Below, piece after piece: positions 35,013 through 47,048 of a stretch of 64,000 nucleotides of DNA; the first letter of the stretch is position 1, and the number at the start of each line of letters is the position of its first letter. Location: NCBI GenBank assembly GCA_022495005.1, contig JAGYXB010000560.1, positions 496,001 through 560,000 of the forward strand. Reading direction: 5' to 3'. This stretch comes from Rhyacophila brunnea. Taxonomy: Eukaryota; Arthropoda; Insecta; Trichoptera; Rhyacophilidae. The notes below the pieces were generated by a model. That model was not told the origin of the DNA. It made no database searches and saw nothing but the letters and a program-made list of their open reading frames with translations. A program made the translations under genes and the position numbers.

Positions 35013-37690
35013 TAAAAAGTCACTTTCTTTTATAATAAACAGACATCACTATATTATTTTTTTTTAAATATGCATTAGAATTAAACAATATGTACCCATT
35101 TTTTTTAAATAGTTATGTAATAGGTCTTACATATTCAAAATAAATACTATTCATTAATAATGTTTTTTGGATAGCACATGAAATAAAAATGTAGGTAGAT
35201 ATGTATTTCAACATCCTTCGTATGTTTAGCTCTCGGACAATTTCAGGTTAAAACGTTATTAATATATTATTATTAAGTTTATATCGTGGCTATCCATCAT
35301 ATTGGTTGCAATGTTTTCCACCAAACACCTGATTAACAAATTGAATTTAGTAACATTTACGTATATTAGAAGATATCATTTTTTGGTCACCCCATATTTT
35401 ATACACTTTGACAGTGTTATGATTTAAATTAAATAAGAGATCATTATTATTACTTTAGACCAAAGCATTGTCGGCGACCTTTGCATATTAACAGTAGAGC
35501 AACAATTCCGGACCACATGTAAAAAAATCATATTTTCAATTCTCAAGGGCAATTCTGTAGAGCGTCCCCTTAAACCAGTGATGCCTGTGATAAACATCAT
35601 TAAAAAAAGAGATTGTTTTAGTCAGTGAACAATTAAATTATTAATTATAACTTATAACATATCATTGTGTATTATATTACAATGTGATTTTAGCATTTAA
35701 AATGCATAATCATTAAATTAAAATAAGTTATTTTTCTGACAAGAATAAAATATAAGCTTAACATGGTAACCTTCATAAAAGGAATTTCATTTTGGTATTA
35801 ATTTATTGTAGGTAGGTAGGTACCTAGTTTTCATTTTTTTTTTAAATTGAATATGGTCACCACTAAAAGCAGATTTTTTAAGATAACTTACAACACAACA
35901 TACGTACCCGAATATGATTAGTTGTAGATAGTAAGCTAAAATAAGTACCTACTTCTTATGCCATTTATTGGATTAAGTGATAACTTCCATTGCTACCTAA
36001 ACAAAATTATAATTACATATAAACACATACAAAATAAAACATTGCAAATGCCATTTACTGTTTTTGAAATGGGATAAGAATCATTATTTATTTTCAATTA
36101 TGTTATAATGGACTTCATTCTTACATCTTAAATACTACAATACGAATATAAAAAAGGACGGTTAAATAAAAAAATAGCTATCCCGACCAAAGAGGAGAAT
36201 TCAATTTAATAGTTTCACATGTACCTACTTATATATCTCTGTTAATTGTAGATATTTCCGCTAGGTACCTACTAAAATATGCAGCTCGCTAAGAATAATA
36301 AAATCTACATAATTTCAATGTTAAATATCGTAACTCTAAAACCAGTGGTGTGGTTAGTACTTTCGACTTTAATTAAAGAAATTCACAAAACATCATTTTA
36401 TAATAATAGCTTTATTATAAAATAAGACAATTTAAGGAAGAAGCCGAAAAGATAAAAAAAATAATTAAGGTAACATATTTAGACATCAGAAAAACAAAGG
36501 GGAAATACTTTAAATAATTCAGAACGTCACTAACGAAATATTTTTTTTTATGACAGACGAAATAGATTCATAAGTTCCTATTCACTATTATAATGAATAG
36601 AATTTTAAAATTTTTGTCTTGTGCAATTACAATGTAGTTCGGTATAAATTTAATTACGAGATTTATTTATTTTTTATTTCACCCTCGGAGCATAGGTAGG
36701 CATTATCAATTCCATAAATATTTCAGATAGGGTTCGCCACCAATTAAAATACTCTGAAATTTCTCTGAGCATGTCAAATGTATACAGTGACATTTAATAA
36801 ACAAAATTTTTATAAGGATGCAATAAAAATAAAGTCTCCCCTTTTATTAGTTTGACTTGATTGTTTTATTATTTCACATAAAAACAAAAATGTTGATTGC
36901 TAAATATATTTTTTAAAGATTTTTAATTTGATATGAAGAAATCGCCAGAATATACTAGCTATATAATATTACATAGATAATAACATAGTACAATAATAAT
37001 ATTGTATATGTGAAAAGGGTGAATTTGTTTGTTGGTACGTTGGAAGATTTTTTATTGTACATACATAATTTTGTAAAACGTCAGAGAACATACCTAGGAA
37101 TTAGAAAAAAACCTTGGAAAAAAGATAAACCAAGTGGAACTGGAACCTCACATCAGTCATTCTATGTAGGTTTCAAATATTAGATTTAATTCGCGTGATT
37201 CATAGGCTGACCGATAGCTCAAATGATGAGAGCATTCACCCAGATAGTGAAATATGTGAGGTTCAATATAATTTTCAGAATGGTGTAATTTCAATCTAAC
37301 ATTCTTAAATATTGTGTATATTCAGTAGGTATCAAATAAAAAAAAAATTCTCACCCTTGTATATGCATTCGCACGTTATCTTTTGCAATACTCATTCAAT
37401 CGTTGTGCGGTTGATTTTACTGTAAATAAGTTTGCGAGGTTCAATAGTGACGAGTCGCATTATTTGGTAAAATGTAGTAAGTAGTTCGTTTTCCGTGACG
37501 CTTAATGCTTTACACTTCCGCGGGTGTCACTCAACTGAACAAATGAAATAATCTGTCAAAAAAGTCTGTCTGTGTGTATATACTATGGTCAGCAGTGGAA
37601 TATAGCATAGCATCCATCATGAAACTCTATTCTGTGGCATCCATCTTACAATGTTATGTAGGAACTCCATTATGGTGTTGTATTGGTATA
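35013..37690. other. Long AT-rich stretch without a recognisable gene
   Basis: About 2.7 kb. GTAGGTAGGTAGGTACCTAG at 35809-35828 is the clearest example of the motif style typical of lepidopteran DNA. No frames of note, no repeats with ends. Confidence 0.4.
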
Positions 37691-37796
37691 TAACGCAATA
37701 CAACAAATACGATTCACACGATAATTAACAAGATTTAAGAATGTAATATTCTAATTATTGAACATACATAATTTTGATAACACTTCTAGTAGCTAA

Positions 37797-37925
37797 ATTT
37801 GGAAAGCGCTTCAGTGAGTATTAAAAACCAATAGTTAAAATTTGTGGCAATCAAGGATGACTCCTTTAGCATAGTGTAACTATTGGTCAATTTTAATACC
37901 TACTCATCAGTGCTCTTCCAAATGT
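37797..37925. repeat. Inverted repeat nested in copy A
   Basis: The left arm TTTGGAAAGCGCTTCAGTGA with GTATTAAAAACCAATAGTT is matched by the right arm AACTATTGGTCAATTTTAAT ... CATCAGTGCTCTTCCAAA. The arms are imperfect, about 40 bp each. The loop contains GGATGACTCCTTTAGCATAG, which resembles the start of the tRNA-like part of copy B, so this may be an internal inversion-duplication and not an independent insertion. Confidence 0.55.
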
Positions 37926-37934
37926 TGATTTCGT

Positions 37935-38011
37935 CACCTCGTAGCATAGTGGTAATGCAACGGATAGGGCGTAAACCTGGGAGATACGGGGTTCGATTCC
38001 CCGTCGGGTTG
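37935..38011 (+). other. tRNA-like segment in copy A
   Basis: 77 bases with GTAGCATAGTGGTAATGC (A box, short D stem GCA/TGC), a 3- to 4-bp anticodon-like stem around GCGTAAA, and a perfect T arm CGGGG-TTCGATT-CCCCG containing the B box. The putative acceptor CACCTCG pairs with CGGGTTG at six of seven positions. The position before the putative anticodon is not the conserved T, and the anticodon loop is unusual, so I do not call it a functional tRNA gene. It is best seen as an internal polymerase III promoter within the element. Confidence 0.45.
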
Positions 38012-38100
38012 GCTTACTTTTTTTAAAAAAAGATTTTTTCTATTGGTTATAATATATTCTCTCAGAAAGTGTTTTTCAAAATTATACATGGTACTTACGT

Positions 38101-38978
38101 CTTTAATTGTCAATTCATGGTAATCAATTCATGTTGGAAATGCATTGTATTTCGCATTGTACGAGTATAATGGAATTCAAAATACTAGATGCAGTATGAA
38201 AAATGTTTTTATTAAAATTATTAATATAGGTATGGTTTCTTGAAACGCATACGTTTAATATCATTCAATTCTCTATGGTAACTGTCATTTAAAAATAAAC
38301 GAATTAAATTCCGTATCTGACTAGCCACTAGGTGTTGAAGAAATAATACCATCTAAAAATTGTTCCGGTTGAACCTTATTTAGAAGTGGTGCATTCTATA
38401 TTAGGCATAGAGAATGTACATTACTCTGAGCGTGGGATAATTTTGGAGTTAATTCGTTTTAAATTGCTTGGATGTGATTTGATAGTGTCTTGTGCGTTTT
38501 GAAGCACGCTGTATCAACTGCTAATGGGAAGACGGAGTTGATTGGCTTAATTGAAATGCTTTAGGAGCATGACTATCAAATTATTTGAAAATGAAATAAA
38601 AAGTTATAATTGGTCTACTGTTTTTTTTATATATTTTTTGAATAAGTGATATGATCGTGAGCATTTAGCTGCAATTTACAATTAGTACAGTTTCAATCTG
38701 GTCCGCTATGAATCACACTATTGGGTAAGTAACAACATATTATTTTATTACTTACATTAATACTTAGGTACCACATCATTATACCCATCACTACCCCTAT
38801 TTCCCCCAAGACTTTTATTATAAATATAATCCACAGTAAAAGGGGAAAAACTAGTAGTATTTGGATTGTCGAAGAAGGGCTTCTTCCAGAGTCCAGATGT
38901 ACAGACTAAACATGAATACCACGGGTTTTGCACTGACATTCGAATGACTTCGTGTAGCTGAATGCCGAGATGGGTAAG
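38101..38978. other. No recognisable gene or repeat
   Basis: AT-rich; short frame 38757-38939 (-) is unrecognised and probably chance. Confidence 0.4.
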
Positions 38979-39388
38979 GTGATGAGCATGGCCCCTACAC
39001 CCTGAACCGGGCCCCCAGGCTAGTATGTTTGGCGGGCCCCCTTACCTATCGCTAAAGGTAAAGGCAGTGTGACGCACTACAGTAGCGTTTTCCATGGTGT
39101 ACGCGGTAAAATTAAGGTGTATTTTAAGCGACTTTTTGTATTTTTAATATGTACATCTATTTGAATTATGGAGTTTTCGAGTATCTGCACACAGTTAAAA
39201 ATTGCATCGTACAATCAAATATTTTAATTATTAATAATAATTTAATTAAAATAGCGCCGCAGGCGACTTTTTTACAATTAGAGCAAATTTGTGGTCTGTG
39301 TTTATCTCACTCATCTGGTCGACTCATCACGCCGGGCCCCTAGGCTAGAGCCCTGTCAGCCCCCCCTTGTGGGGGCCATGGTGATGAG
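38979..39388 (+). mobile_element. CATGGCCC-family MITE, copy 2
   Basis: The element proper is 38987-39380 (394 bp). The ends are CATGGCCCC and GGGGCCATG. The exact 8-bp duplication is GTGATGAG (38979-38986, 39381-39388). The interior is colinear with copy 1 at 14858-15252 (AAGGCAGTGTGACGC, TACGCGGTAAAATTAA, AAAATAGCGCCGCAGGC, GCCGGGCCC). Non-coding; the open frame at 39149-39343 is incidental. Confidence 0.9.
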
Positions 39389-40685
39389 GTATCGACGTAG
39401 GAGATGCTATTAGTAAACCAAGTGGGTGGCAAACTGCATATTTTTAAGTTTTCAAGGATATTTGACACTAATTACATCAAGTACCTTCGGTCGATAATAT
39501 AAATATTATATTTGACACAGTTATAGACAGGTTATGGCTCTTGCATTCAACTTAGTTGATACCACATATTATTATTAAGAGACGAATTCACAGTATAAGT
39601 TTGATGTTTCGCTTCTGATACCAGTATGGTCTGTCATGCAGAGAGGCTGCCAGTTTAATATATTAGAGTAGGAGTAGACTATTAGAGCACGTGAGAATGA
39701 GAGTTTACCGCGCTCTTGTGTTGGGTTGGCTTGGATTGTCTTTTTGTGCATCAAAATATGAAAGTAGTTAATTCTTCTCTTATGAATCCAATTCTGATGT
39801 AAGAAAGGATCAAAAACCAACGCTAAGTAATGTGACGAAGGAATGTATATTAATTATCATGTACTATCAAGTTCCTGTTTAAATTTTAGATCTACCTTGC
39901 AAGTATGAAGAACTGTTATTTGATATAATATCTGATTCATATTTAGAGTAGGTACGGTCTTGAATAAAGATGAAGGCATTCACGATACCTATCTAACGGA
40001 GAACTTAGGTACTATAGTTAGACAGTATGAACTTAAGTTATGAAGCGGGGTAGAGTGAAGTGAGTCGTAGAAAAACTTCGTTTATAGTACAAATTAAATA
40101 TTTGGCTACGTGTCATTATTCTAGATACATTGGTGGTGGCATCCCTAATTTCAAGTGCAATTAGTGAGTGTGTTAAAATGTTGAGTGCATAAAGCATATT
40201 CTATAAAAATTGGTAACAATGCAAATGAGATATTATGCAATAATACGATAAGTATTAGGTGAACGTTCTAGAGAGAATATTATTAACTTATATAACAGTT
40301 AGAATGCATGTATCTATCTAATTTAAAGGAATTAGGTACATCGTTCTTATTGAATTTGGTGGTAAACTCTTGGGCAGATAATAATATTATGAACAAAAAT
40401 GTTTAACATGATAACAGTGACAGAGGTATTTAAATAATTTTATACGTACTTAATAAAGTAATAAGATTAATTCAAATTATAGTTCCTAACGACACAATCA
40501 ACAAAAAATATCAAGACACTCGTCACGATTATTGTATCAACAGAGGAGCTGAAATATCGACAAAGACAATAAACTCTAAAAATCACAGAACGTCTTAATA
40601 ATAATATTACATTTAAACAACTGTTAACCACGATGGTTAATAATAATATATAGCAGTCATAAAATATACATATATATTATTAGCG
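39389..40685. other. No recognisable gene or repeat
   Basis: The open frame at 39575-39820 (-) and slightly GC-richer DNA there match nothing known to me. The rest is AT-rich. Confidence 0.4.
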
Positions 40686-40752
40686 CGTGGCAGCCCTTAT
40701 AAGGCACTTATCATCCGGGGGCTCTCCGGGTTCGATTCCGGTGAGACCATAA
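40686..40752 (+). repeat. tRNA-like SINE head
   Basis: GCGTGGCAGCCCTTATAAGG (A-box region, poor) is followed at normal distance by CCGGGTTCGATTCCGG, a good B box in a T arm. Only the head is recognisable; there is no shared body with other copies in the window and no pairing acceptor stem. Confidence 0.4.
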
Positions 40753-40951
40753 TACTAATACTTTTCTTAATCACTCCTTATTCACAACTTCTACATTACT
40801 GCCATTGGGTATCATGATATTTTGTTGTTTACATAAAAGTACTTAATGGAACATTTTAAAACGTCCACTCTACCTTCGCCACGTTCGGTGCCCTAGTTTG
40901 TGTAGTCTCCTTTGAAGAGAAATGAGCGTAAATTGATACGGAAGAGACACA

Positions 40952-41104
40952 ATGGGTAAAAGATTTGATGTCTTCATGCGACAGCTGCGAACTGCGGATA
41001 TCTTTGAGAATGTCGATGAATTGAAAGAAGCCCTGGCGGTGGGCAGAACAGAAGAGTTCGGTAGAATTGTAAAGTTCTATAACAGATTAGGAGGGAGGGC
41101 CTGA
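40952..41104 (+). CDS. Short open frame of unknown nature (50 aa)
   Basis: ATG at 40952 to TGA at 41102-41104. The peptide starts MGKRFDVFMRQLRTADIFEN and ends IVKFYNRLGGRA. Codon and residue usage look more protein-like than the surrounding AT-rich DNA (charged, amphipathic, few low-complexity runs). A CAG/GTGAG splice-donor-like sequence follows near 41122. I do not recognise it. It could be a retrotransposon fragment, an exon of an unseen gene, or chance. Confidence 0.2.
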   Translation: MGKRFDVFMRQLRTADIFENVDELKEALAVGRTEEFGRIVKFYNRLGGRA

Positions 41105-42015
41105 TCGGCGGATGCTTTTCCAGGTGAGAAGAAGCGATATGACAGCGAGTCGCAGTCGAAGCCTCGGTAAAATCATAAAAAAATCTATTGCGCCTTTCAT
41201 AACAAGTAACGATTCCTGGGATACCTAACTATGTATAAACAAACTTTGTCATGCAGATGATACCTAAACCTAATACAGTGCATACTCAGCCATATCTTTG
41301 TTTGAACAACCCATATTAACCATATTATTCAGACTGTAAAAGACGTGCAATCCTGAACGGTCAAATAAATGGGACTTATCTATCATATCAGTCGTCGCAC
41401 ATTTGTTATTGCAAATATGTACCAACGCCAACCCACATAGAACAAAAGGACGTAGGAAGTCGACTCATGAATATCAATAGACGACGGGTATCTGGACTAA
41501 AACAGATAATGCATGACGCATAAAATTAATTATTGTAAACAGCGGGAAATGTGAAATATTTACTACACTTGTACAATTTTCTAATTTGTTGCCATTTATT
41601 TAATTTATCAAATTAAAATAACAAAAGAGTATTGACCTATCATAGTTTTAATTTCGTTCGCACGTATTACATTAAATCCACTATAAAATAACGGTTAGAT
41701 ACTTGAAGTAATTATTTATTATGTGTATCACGATATATAATATAGTAAATTACTACTAGGTATATTTAAAGCCCACTGGTGACCGACCCTACGTAGTGAT
41801 GTTACAAGAGCGAATTACGCGTATGGCTACCAAGTGGCATACATGACATACAAATAATGTCGTCCATCTATTTTCGAAATTGTCTTCATATATCTTCCGT
41901 TTCTATATAGACATGCAGGCATATTTTCATATTCATATGCATGAACTACATAATTATGGCTCGCTCCAAACCCTTTTGGATAGAATAGACTCATAGAGGT
42001 ATGGACGCTAAACCA
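41105..42015. other. No recognisable gene or repeat
   Basis: AT-rich; nothing supported. Confidence 0.4.
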
Positions 42016-42019
42016 AGAA

Positions 42020-42691
42020 ATGTATCACGGTGAGTTGAAGATTTCGAGATGTGGCCGTATTAAATTCCTTGGACTGGCGGGGAGACAAAACATGTTGATT
42101 ACCCCAAACGATATTTCTGGTATTTCTGGTGAGCTTGGAATCCGCATGGGTGTGGCGGGCTCTACGTTCAACCAGCTTGGAGTCGCATGGAGGTCAATGC
42201 TGTATTCTGTGAGGACCAAATGTCGTTTGTTTAACGCGTGCGTGCTACCTGTGCTCATGTATGGCTGTGAGACATGGCATCTTACTAAGCTTCAAGAGTC
42301 TCGGCTTTTGAGGTTTGAGAATCGATGTCTCCGCCGAATCTTAGGGGTACATTGGTACGACCGCGTTACAAACACCTGAGTTCGTGATCTGACACAACAG
42401 CCTTCGGTGATTGAAGTTATCACGAAGAGACGATTTACGTGGCTGGGACACGTATTCCGGATGCCGCCAAAGAGTGCGGCACTTCGTACCCTTGTGGCAC
42501 AGCCTCAAGGGTTCCGTCGCCGTGGCTGGCCCTCCCTCACCCTGCAGCGGTGCTACAAAAGCGACCAATGTGCTGCAGGTCTGACATGGCGGGAGGCGCA
42601 GGAGTTGGCGATGGACCGAGGGAAGTGGCGCCTACTTGTGCTTGCCCTATGCCCATATTGGGACGTGACAGGGTGGAAGAAGAAGAAGAAG
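42020..42691 (+). pseudogene. LINE reverse transcriptase C-terminus with one in-frame stop
   Basis: The frame reads ISRCGRIKFLGLAGRQNML early, then CVLPVLMYGCETWHLTKLQE, RCLRRILGVHWYDRVTN, then TGA at 42377-42379. It continues in the same frame with VRDLTQQPSVIEVITKRRF and WLGHVFRMPP, LTWREAQELAMDRGKWR, ending WKKKKK. CLRRILGxxWxDRVTN and the WLGHVxRM block are typical post-palm signatures of endonuclease/reverse-transcriptase LINEs. The palm with the catalytic aspartates lies upstream and is absent. One point mutation would explain the stop. Confidence 0.75.
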
Positions 42692-42695
42692 ACCC
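42020..42695 (+). mobile_element. LINE C-terminal fragment with GAA-repeat tail
   Basis: A well-preserved fragment of a second LINE family, truncated at the 5' side, ending at GTGGAAGAAGAAGAAGAAGA, which looks like its simple 3' tail. The reading frame is kept for about 220 codons except one stop. I could not confirm a target duplication. Its protein differs from the RTE copies in the post-YGCETW region, so it is a separate family. Confidence 0.7.
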
Positions 42696-43199
42696 CAAAC
42701 GAATGGGAAAGGATCGAGAACTTCTCCATAGTATCACACCAGACAACTACATAATTAAGTAATTATGAGAAAACAAACGTACAGCATTTTCCAAATCATC
42801 AACCAAGGAAAGATCAACGGTACACAAAGCATTTTATGACACCGCACTGTGGTTTAAAAACCTTTGATTGGTACGAGTGCAGTTCCATTTAATTATTTCT
42901 GATAGCAGAGGATAGGGTAAAGATCGGCTAGGTGGTCGCCATCAATCGGAGTCATTTGTCCTCCATTCGTAATTCACGAGCTGACGGGATCGCATGCCAA
43001 AGAGGCGCAGGCCAGGTCTAGTAGATACGTGTGAGTAAACTGTCAATACACAAGTGCACAATGGTCATATTGAAATTTGTTTGTATTTGAAAGGCCTTTG
43101 TCTATCAAACTATAAAAATCGCAGTGGCGTACCGACCGATGCAGCGAGGGTACAAAAATGCATCAATCAACGTAGTTAAAATGTGACGACTGCGCTATC

Positions 43200-43480
43200 A
43201 AAGCAACACGGCCGACTTTTAATTAAAGGAGAAAATTCCCCGTCATCCGCGTGCAATGTTTGCTCGAATCTGGCACAATGTATAAGGGAGCGCTAATAAC
43301 ACTTGGCGTCCTCTCATCGGCCGCCGGGGGAGAGCCGGCCCTCTTCGCCTGCCTGAATTATATTTCCCGCCAAAGCTGACCCCCGCCGCAAACAGCGACA
43401 CCCCCACCTCTTTGGAGACCGCTGGACGGTGTGACCCGCCGCTTCAGAAGTTTGGTATTTATGGCCCGCGTGAAATCGTT
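43200..43480. other. GC-richer single-copy island
   Basis: The most GC-rich apparently unique block outside transposons (CGGCCGCCGGGGGAGAGCCG, GACCCCCGCCGCAAACAG). No sustained frame, repeat ends or second copy in the window. Candidate conserved non-coding sequence; not proven. Confidence 0.35.
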
Positions 43481-45868
43481 CATCTTCCTAAACAAACGAT
43501 GTCCATAGAATTATATAAATTTAATTTAAATACATAGGTAGGTACATATTTGGCTGCTAACATTTAAAAAGACATGCTAATAAATAAATAGTGATATCCA
43601 ATGATAGTGGACACATTGAATGATTCCTATAAAATATTTATATTATCTACAATATTCGATGGCGATTCCAAAGCGTTATAGTGGGGATGAATAAATTGAT
43701 TAGCAAATTTGGGGTTACAAATAACATGGCAATTTGTTTTGATATTTTGACTAATAAATTCGTACGTTAACCACTACGTAAGTTCAATTTGACATCAATA
43801 CGCAATCATTCGGATCGAAAAAGTCTGTAATTCTCCTAATTTTTTCTATTCATTAATTTGTTCAGTAATTTACATATAAGAAAATAAGAGATTTAGCAAT
43901 TATTTTTTATTTGAATTTATTGAAAGAAACCGTATAACTTGTATTGTTTTCACTGCTACATTATGTTGTGCAAATATACATGTAAATAATACAACATTCA
44001 GGATTATTGGAAGACATTACGATAATCACAACTTTTGACAGTTCAACTTTTTTACTAGTTCGTTGATTGTCCGTTGGTCAGTAAAAGAGCATAGACAAAT
44101 TCGATTTCCTCGGACTTTTGGCTCGCCAATAGAGTGTCTGCATTTGGCACAACGCATGGGGAAGATAGAAAAAAATAGTCAATTTATGCGGGGGTGTCCT
44201 GTAGTCGATATTATAAACATGCTTTGGCAACTTTTTATGAGCTCATTTCAGTCCAAACACTCGATACGGAGACTCCATGATTGGCAAACTTTTTTTTCAG
44301 ACCATCCGCCCTTGACATTACCCTCATTCCAAAATGTGCTGAAATCCATTGAAAGTATAAGTCTAACCCATTGTTTTGTTTTCGTTTATTCTGGTCAAGA
44401 ATGGAGTATGATATAATCTGACAATGTATGCGTATATCAGCGATTAGTAACAGAAAGGTGTTATTAATATTATAAATATGTACCTACATGCGCGACAGAC
44501 GTAAACAAACGTTCAATTCAAATTCTCTAACGTAGAAAATCTTGACTTTGAAATTTTTCTATGTTGAAATTAAGTAGTAAAAATCAATGTTGAGATATAA
44601 CCTAACACTTCTTTCGGAAGGAAAAATTACTAATTTGTTAAGTCACGTACTATGTACATACTTCTTGCACAGTTACGAATTTTAACTCAAGTTGAGCAAG
44701 TAAAAGGTCAGTGATAATTAAAATAAACAAAATTTCTAATCAAGACTCGTAAAAGCAAGTAAACAATCTGTAAAAGTAAGAAGTTTTAATTGAAATTTCG
44801 GCTATGCCCAAAAACACATTGGAACGTACCTACTCTCCTATTGCTAGTAAACGAAGCCTGAGAGAAGGAATCCGATTGATAATATTATTCGTTGAACTGC
44901 CAAATGGTTACCAGATACTAATTGGTATCCCCTGAATAACAACAACTGTTCTCAAACTATAAGCTAAGTATGTCAGACTTTGCAATAGTTATACTTTTGG
45001 TATGTACCCACCTACCTACGGTTTCGTCAAGATTTTGATCTTTAGCGCTATTTTTAAGCACATTTTTCACTAACAAATTTGAGATATACATCAGGACAGA
45101 AAGTAATTTTCAAAAGAGGTCAACTCCAAACAAAAAACTGACTAGCTCACTATCTAATGAGAGTGCGCTTTGACAATATATGTATTATGAAATTTACAGA
45201 CCTCGTCAAATTCAACATCAAATCGTTTAAAAAGCCAACCAAACATGGGACTAATTCTCTATTGCAGACAAATCCTGCAGTTTTTTTCAAAAGCATCAAA
45301 CCCATGTCAACCAAGTACTTATTTGTAAAGACAAATACCATATTGCTGAATGCCATATGTACATTATAGAGGTGATGACGCGTTTGTTATATTGATAATA
45401 AACATTGTTTTAGGAAAGAAGAATGAAACTATCGTATTTTCTCACTTTATCAAAAAGATGATTTGACCAAATTTGAAAACTACTTCTTGATAACATATTA
45501 TGCTTCAATAGATTCACGTATCTTCCACATATGGAAGCCAAAATCTATTACTAATGGCATCACATCGATAGAATAACAAAAATATAGTATTTGTAAACAA
45601 CGTTGTACAGAGACCGCATGTTTTTAAAATAATGTATTGATACCACAATAACACATGCGTACCAATTTCAATTAAGAGTGACATGACAGCGTGTCAGTCA
45701 AACGATACAGATTTGATTTTTTTATTATTATAAAGTGGGTCTTCTCTGCTTACCTGACCATCTTTTGCATATATTTAACCACTTTATTTACTTTTATTAA
45801 CAAAATTGTTTTACAATTACTCTCATTTTTCAATAAGAATCTGATATATAGCTACCTACATAAGTAAA
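43481..45868. other. AT-rich stretch with unrecognised frames
   Basis: The 117-codon frame 44063-44416 (+), starting MIVRWSVKEHRQIRFPRTFG, has balanced composition but no motif I know. Overlapping frames on both strands at 45150-45369 are mutually exclusive and also unrecognised. No repeat ends are associated with either. Confidence 0.35.
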
Positions 45869-46236
45869 GCGTCAATTACATTGAGCTACTTTACGAGCTG
45901 CTTGTTGGCGAATTTACAATCTGTCTGTAAAGTCACCCAGTGTCATCATCGAAAAAGCTAGCAAGCAGATTGTAAACAGTCTACCGAGAAAAGTTGAAAG
46001 CCGGTCAACTTTACACGCTACACGCCAGCGTGTGTGCCTACTGCGTCCGCGCAGTAGAGCGTAGTAGCTACCTCCCGGTAAAAAAAGAACTACGTTCTGT
46101 CAAAATAGTCGCTAGCTTGCTGGCTTCTCAGCGAATGGAGAGTTTTGTGTGTAATCATCACAATCACAGTAGCTGAATCGCCCGCTTTTAAATTCGCCAA
46201 CAGACATCTCGTAAAGTAGCTCAATGTAATTGACGC
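45869..46236. mobile_element. MITE with 48-bp terminal inverted repeats
   Basis: Length 368 bp. The first 48 bp (GCGTCAATTACATTGAGCTA, then CTTTACGAG, and TTGGCGAATTTA) are repeated inverted at the end with three mismatches. A second internal inverted pair, AAGCTAGCAAGCAG and GCTAGCTTGCTGG, lies between. I see no convincing target duplication. The frame at 45994-46176 is incidental. The superfamily is not determined. Confidence 0.75.
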
Positions 46237-46620
46237 ATAAGACTGGGGAAAATTTATTACTAAGAATATTGAAAGGTTAAGAAATGTACAACGGATTCCA
46301 GGATCACCATCAGCGCCGTATTAAATAATTTATACTAAGCAGTGGCGCACCCAGGGGGTGGGCCAAGGGGCCCTGGCACCCCCCAAACATGAAAATTATC
46401 TCAATGATTTTAAACATTGAAATTGAAAGCCAATAAACTATACCTTTGGGTTTAGACAAATAAAAACACGGCAAAAAAATGATTTGTAATTCTCCAGCAC
46501 CCCTTTTAGAAAAATTTCTTAGATTTTAATTTAACACAACACTAATGTCAGGTTTTTTAGAAACCTAATCCTTAATGGAACTGTCAAAAAATTCTCGGTG
46601 TCCACCCAAATTCCGGAGTG

Positions 46621-47048
46621 GTGTAGGTCATGGCTGGGGAGGGCTGACAGGGCTCTAGCCTGGGGGCCCGGGCTGTGGGGGGCCCGGCGTGTCGGGTTGA
46701 CCAGATAAGTGAGATAAACACACATCATAAATTAGCTTTAATAGTAAAAAAAGTCGCCTGCAGCGCTATTATACTTCATGGCCATGAACATTTTCAATTA
46801 CTTATATAATTGTGCAATATATTTTTTGATTATTATGTGTCGATACTCGACAGCTCCATTATTAAAGTAGATGTATTAAAAATCGCCAATAATTCACTGT
46901 ATAAGTACCCTTAATTTGAACTAAAACACAATTTGAAAAACGTTGATGTAGTGTTTCACACCGCCTTCAATTTTAGCGGTAGGTAGGGGGCCCGCCAAAT
47001 ATCCTAGCCTGAGGGCCCGTTTCAGGATGTGGGGACCATGGTGTAGGT
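46621..47048 (-). mobile_element. CATGGCCC-family MITE, copy 3, nested
   Basis: The element proper is 46629-47040 (412 bp), inverted relative to copies 1 and 2. The ends are CATGGCTGGGG and GGGGACCATG. The exact 8-bp duplication is GTGTAGGT (46621-46628, 47041-47048). The interior, read on the minus strand, is colinear with the other copies (GGGCCC-CAGGCTAG blocks, GCGCTGCAGGCGAC). It sits inside the hAT-like element at 46340-50298, so it inserted after that element. Confidence 0.9.

Larger units (their letters stand above)
37700..38100 (+). mobile_element. Inverted-repeat element with tRNA-like core, copy A
   Basis: The left end GAACATACATAATTTTGATA (about 37760) and the right end (inverted: CATGTATAATTTTGAAAAAC) form the same terminal pair as in copies B (58523-59027) and C (23270-23620). 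Outside the left arm, ACAAGATTTAAGAATGTAAT also matches copy B. Inside is a tRNA-like segment at 37935-38011 followed by GGCTTACTTTTTTTAAAAAA and TTTTTTCTATTGGTTATAAT, shared with copy B. A nested inverted repeat (37797-37925) separates the left arm from the tRNA-like part. Boundaries are approximate. Confidence 0.65.

Noticed and set aside
42341..42762. Several overlapping frames around 42341-42762, including a 107-codon plus frame
   Set aside because: They are out-of-frame shadows of the LINE C-terminus, whose frame contains WLGHVFRMPP.
45150..45369. Overlapping 68- and 70-codon frames on both strands
   Set aside because: Both cannot be real, neither has a known motif, and the DNA is AT-rich without other signals.
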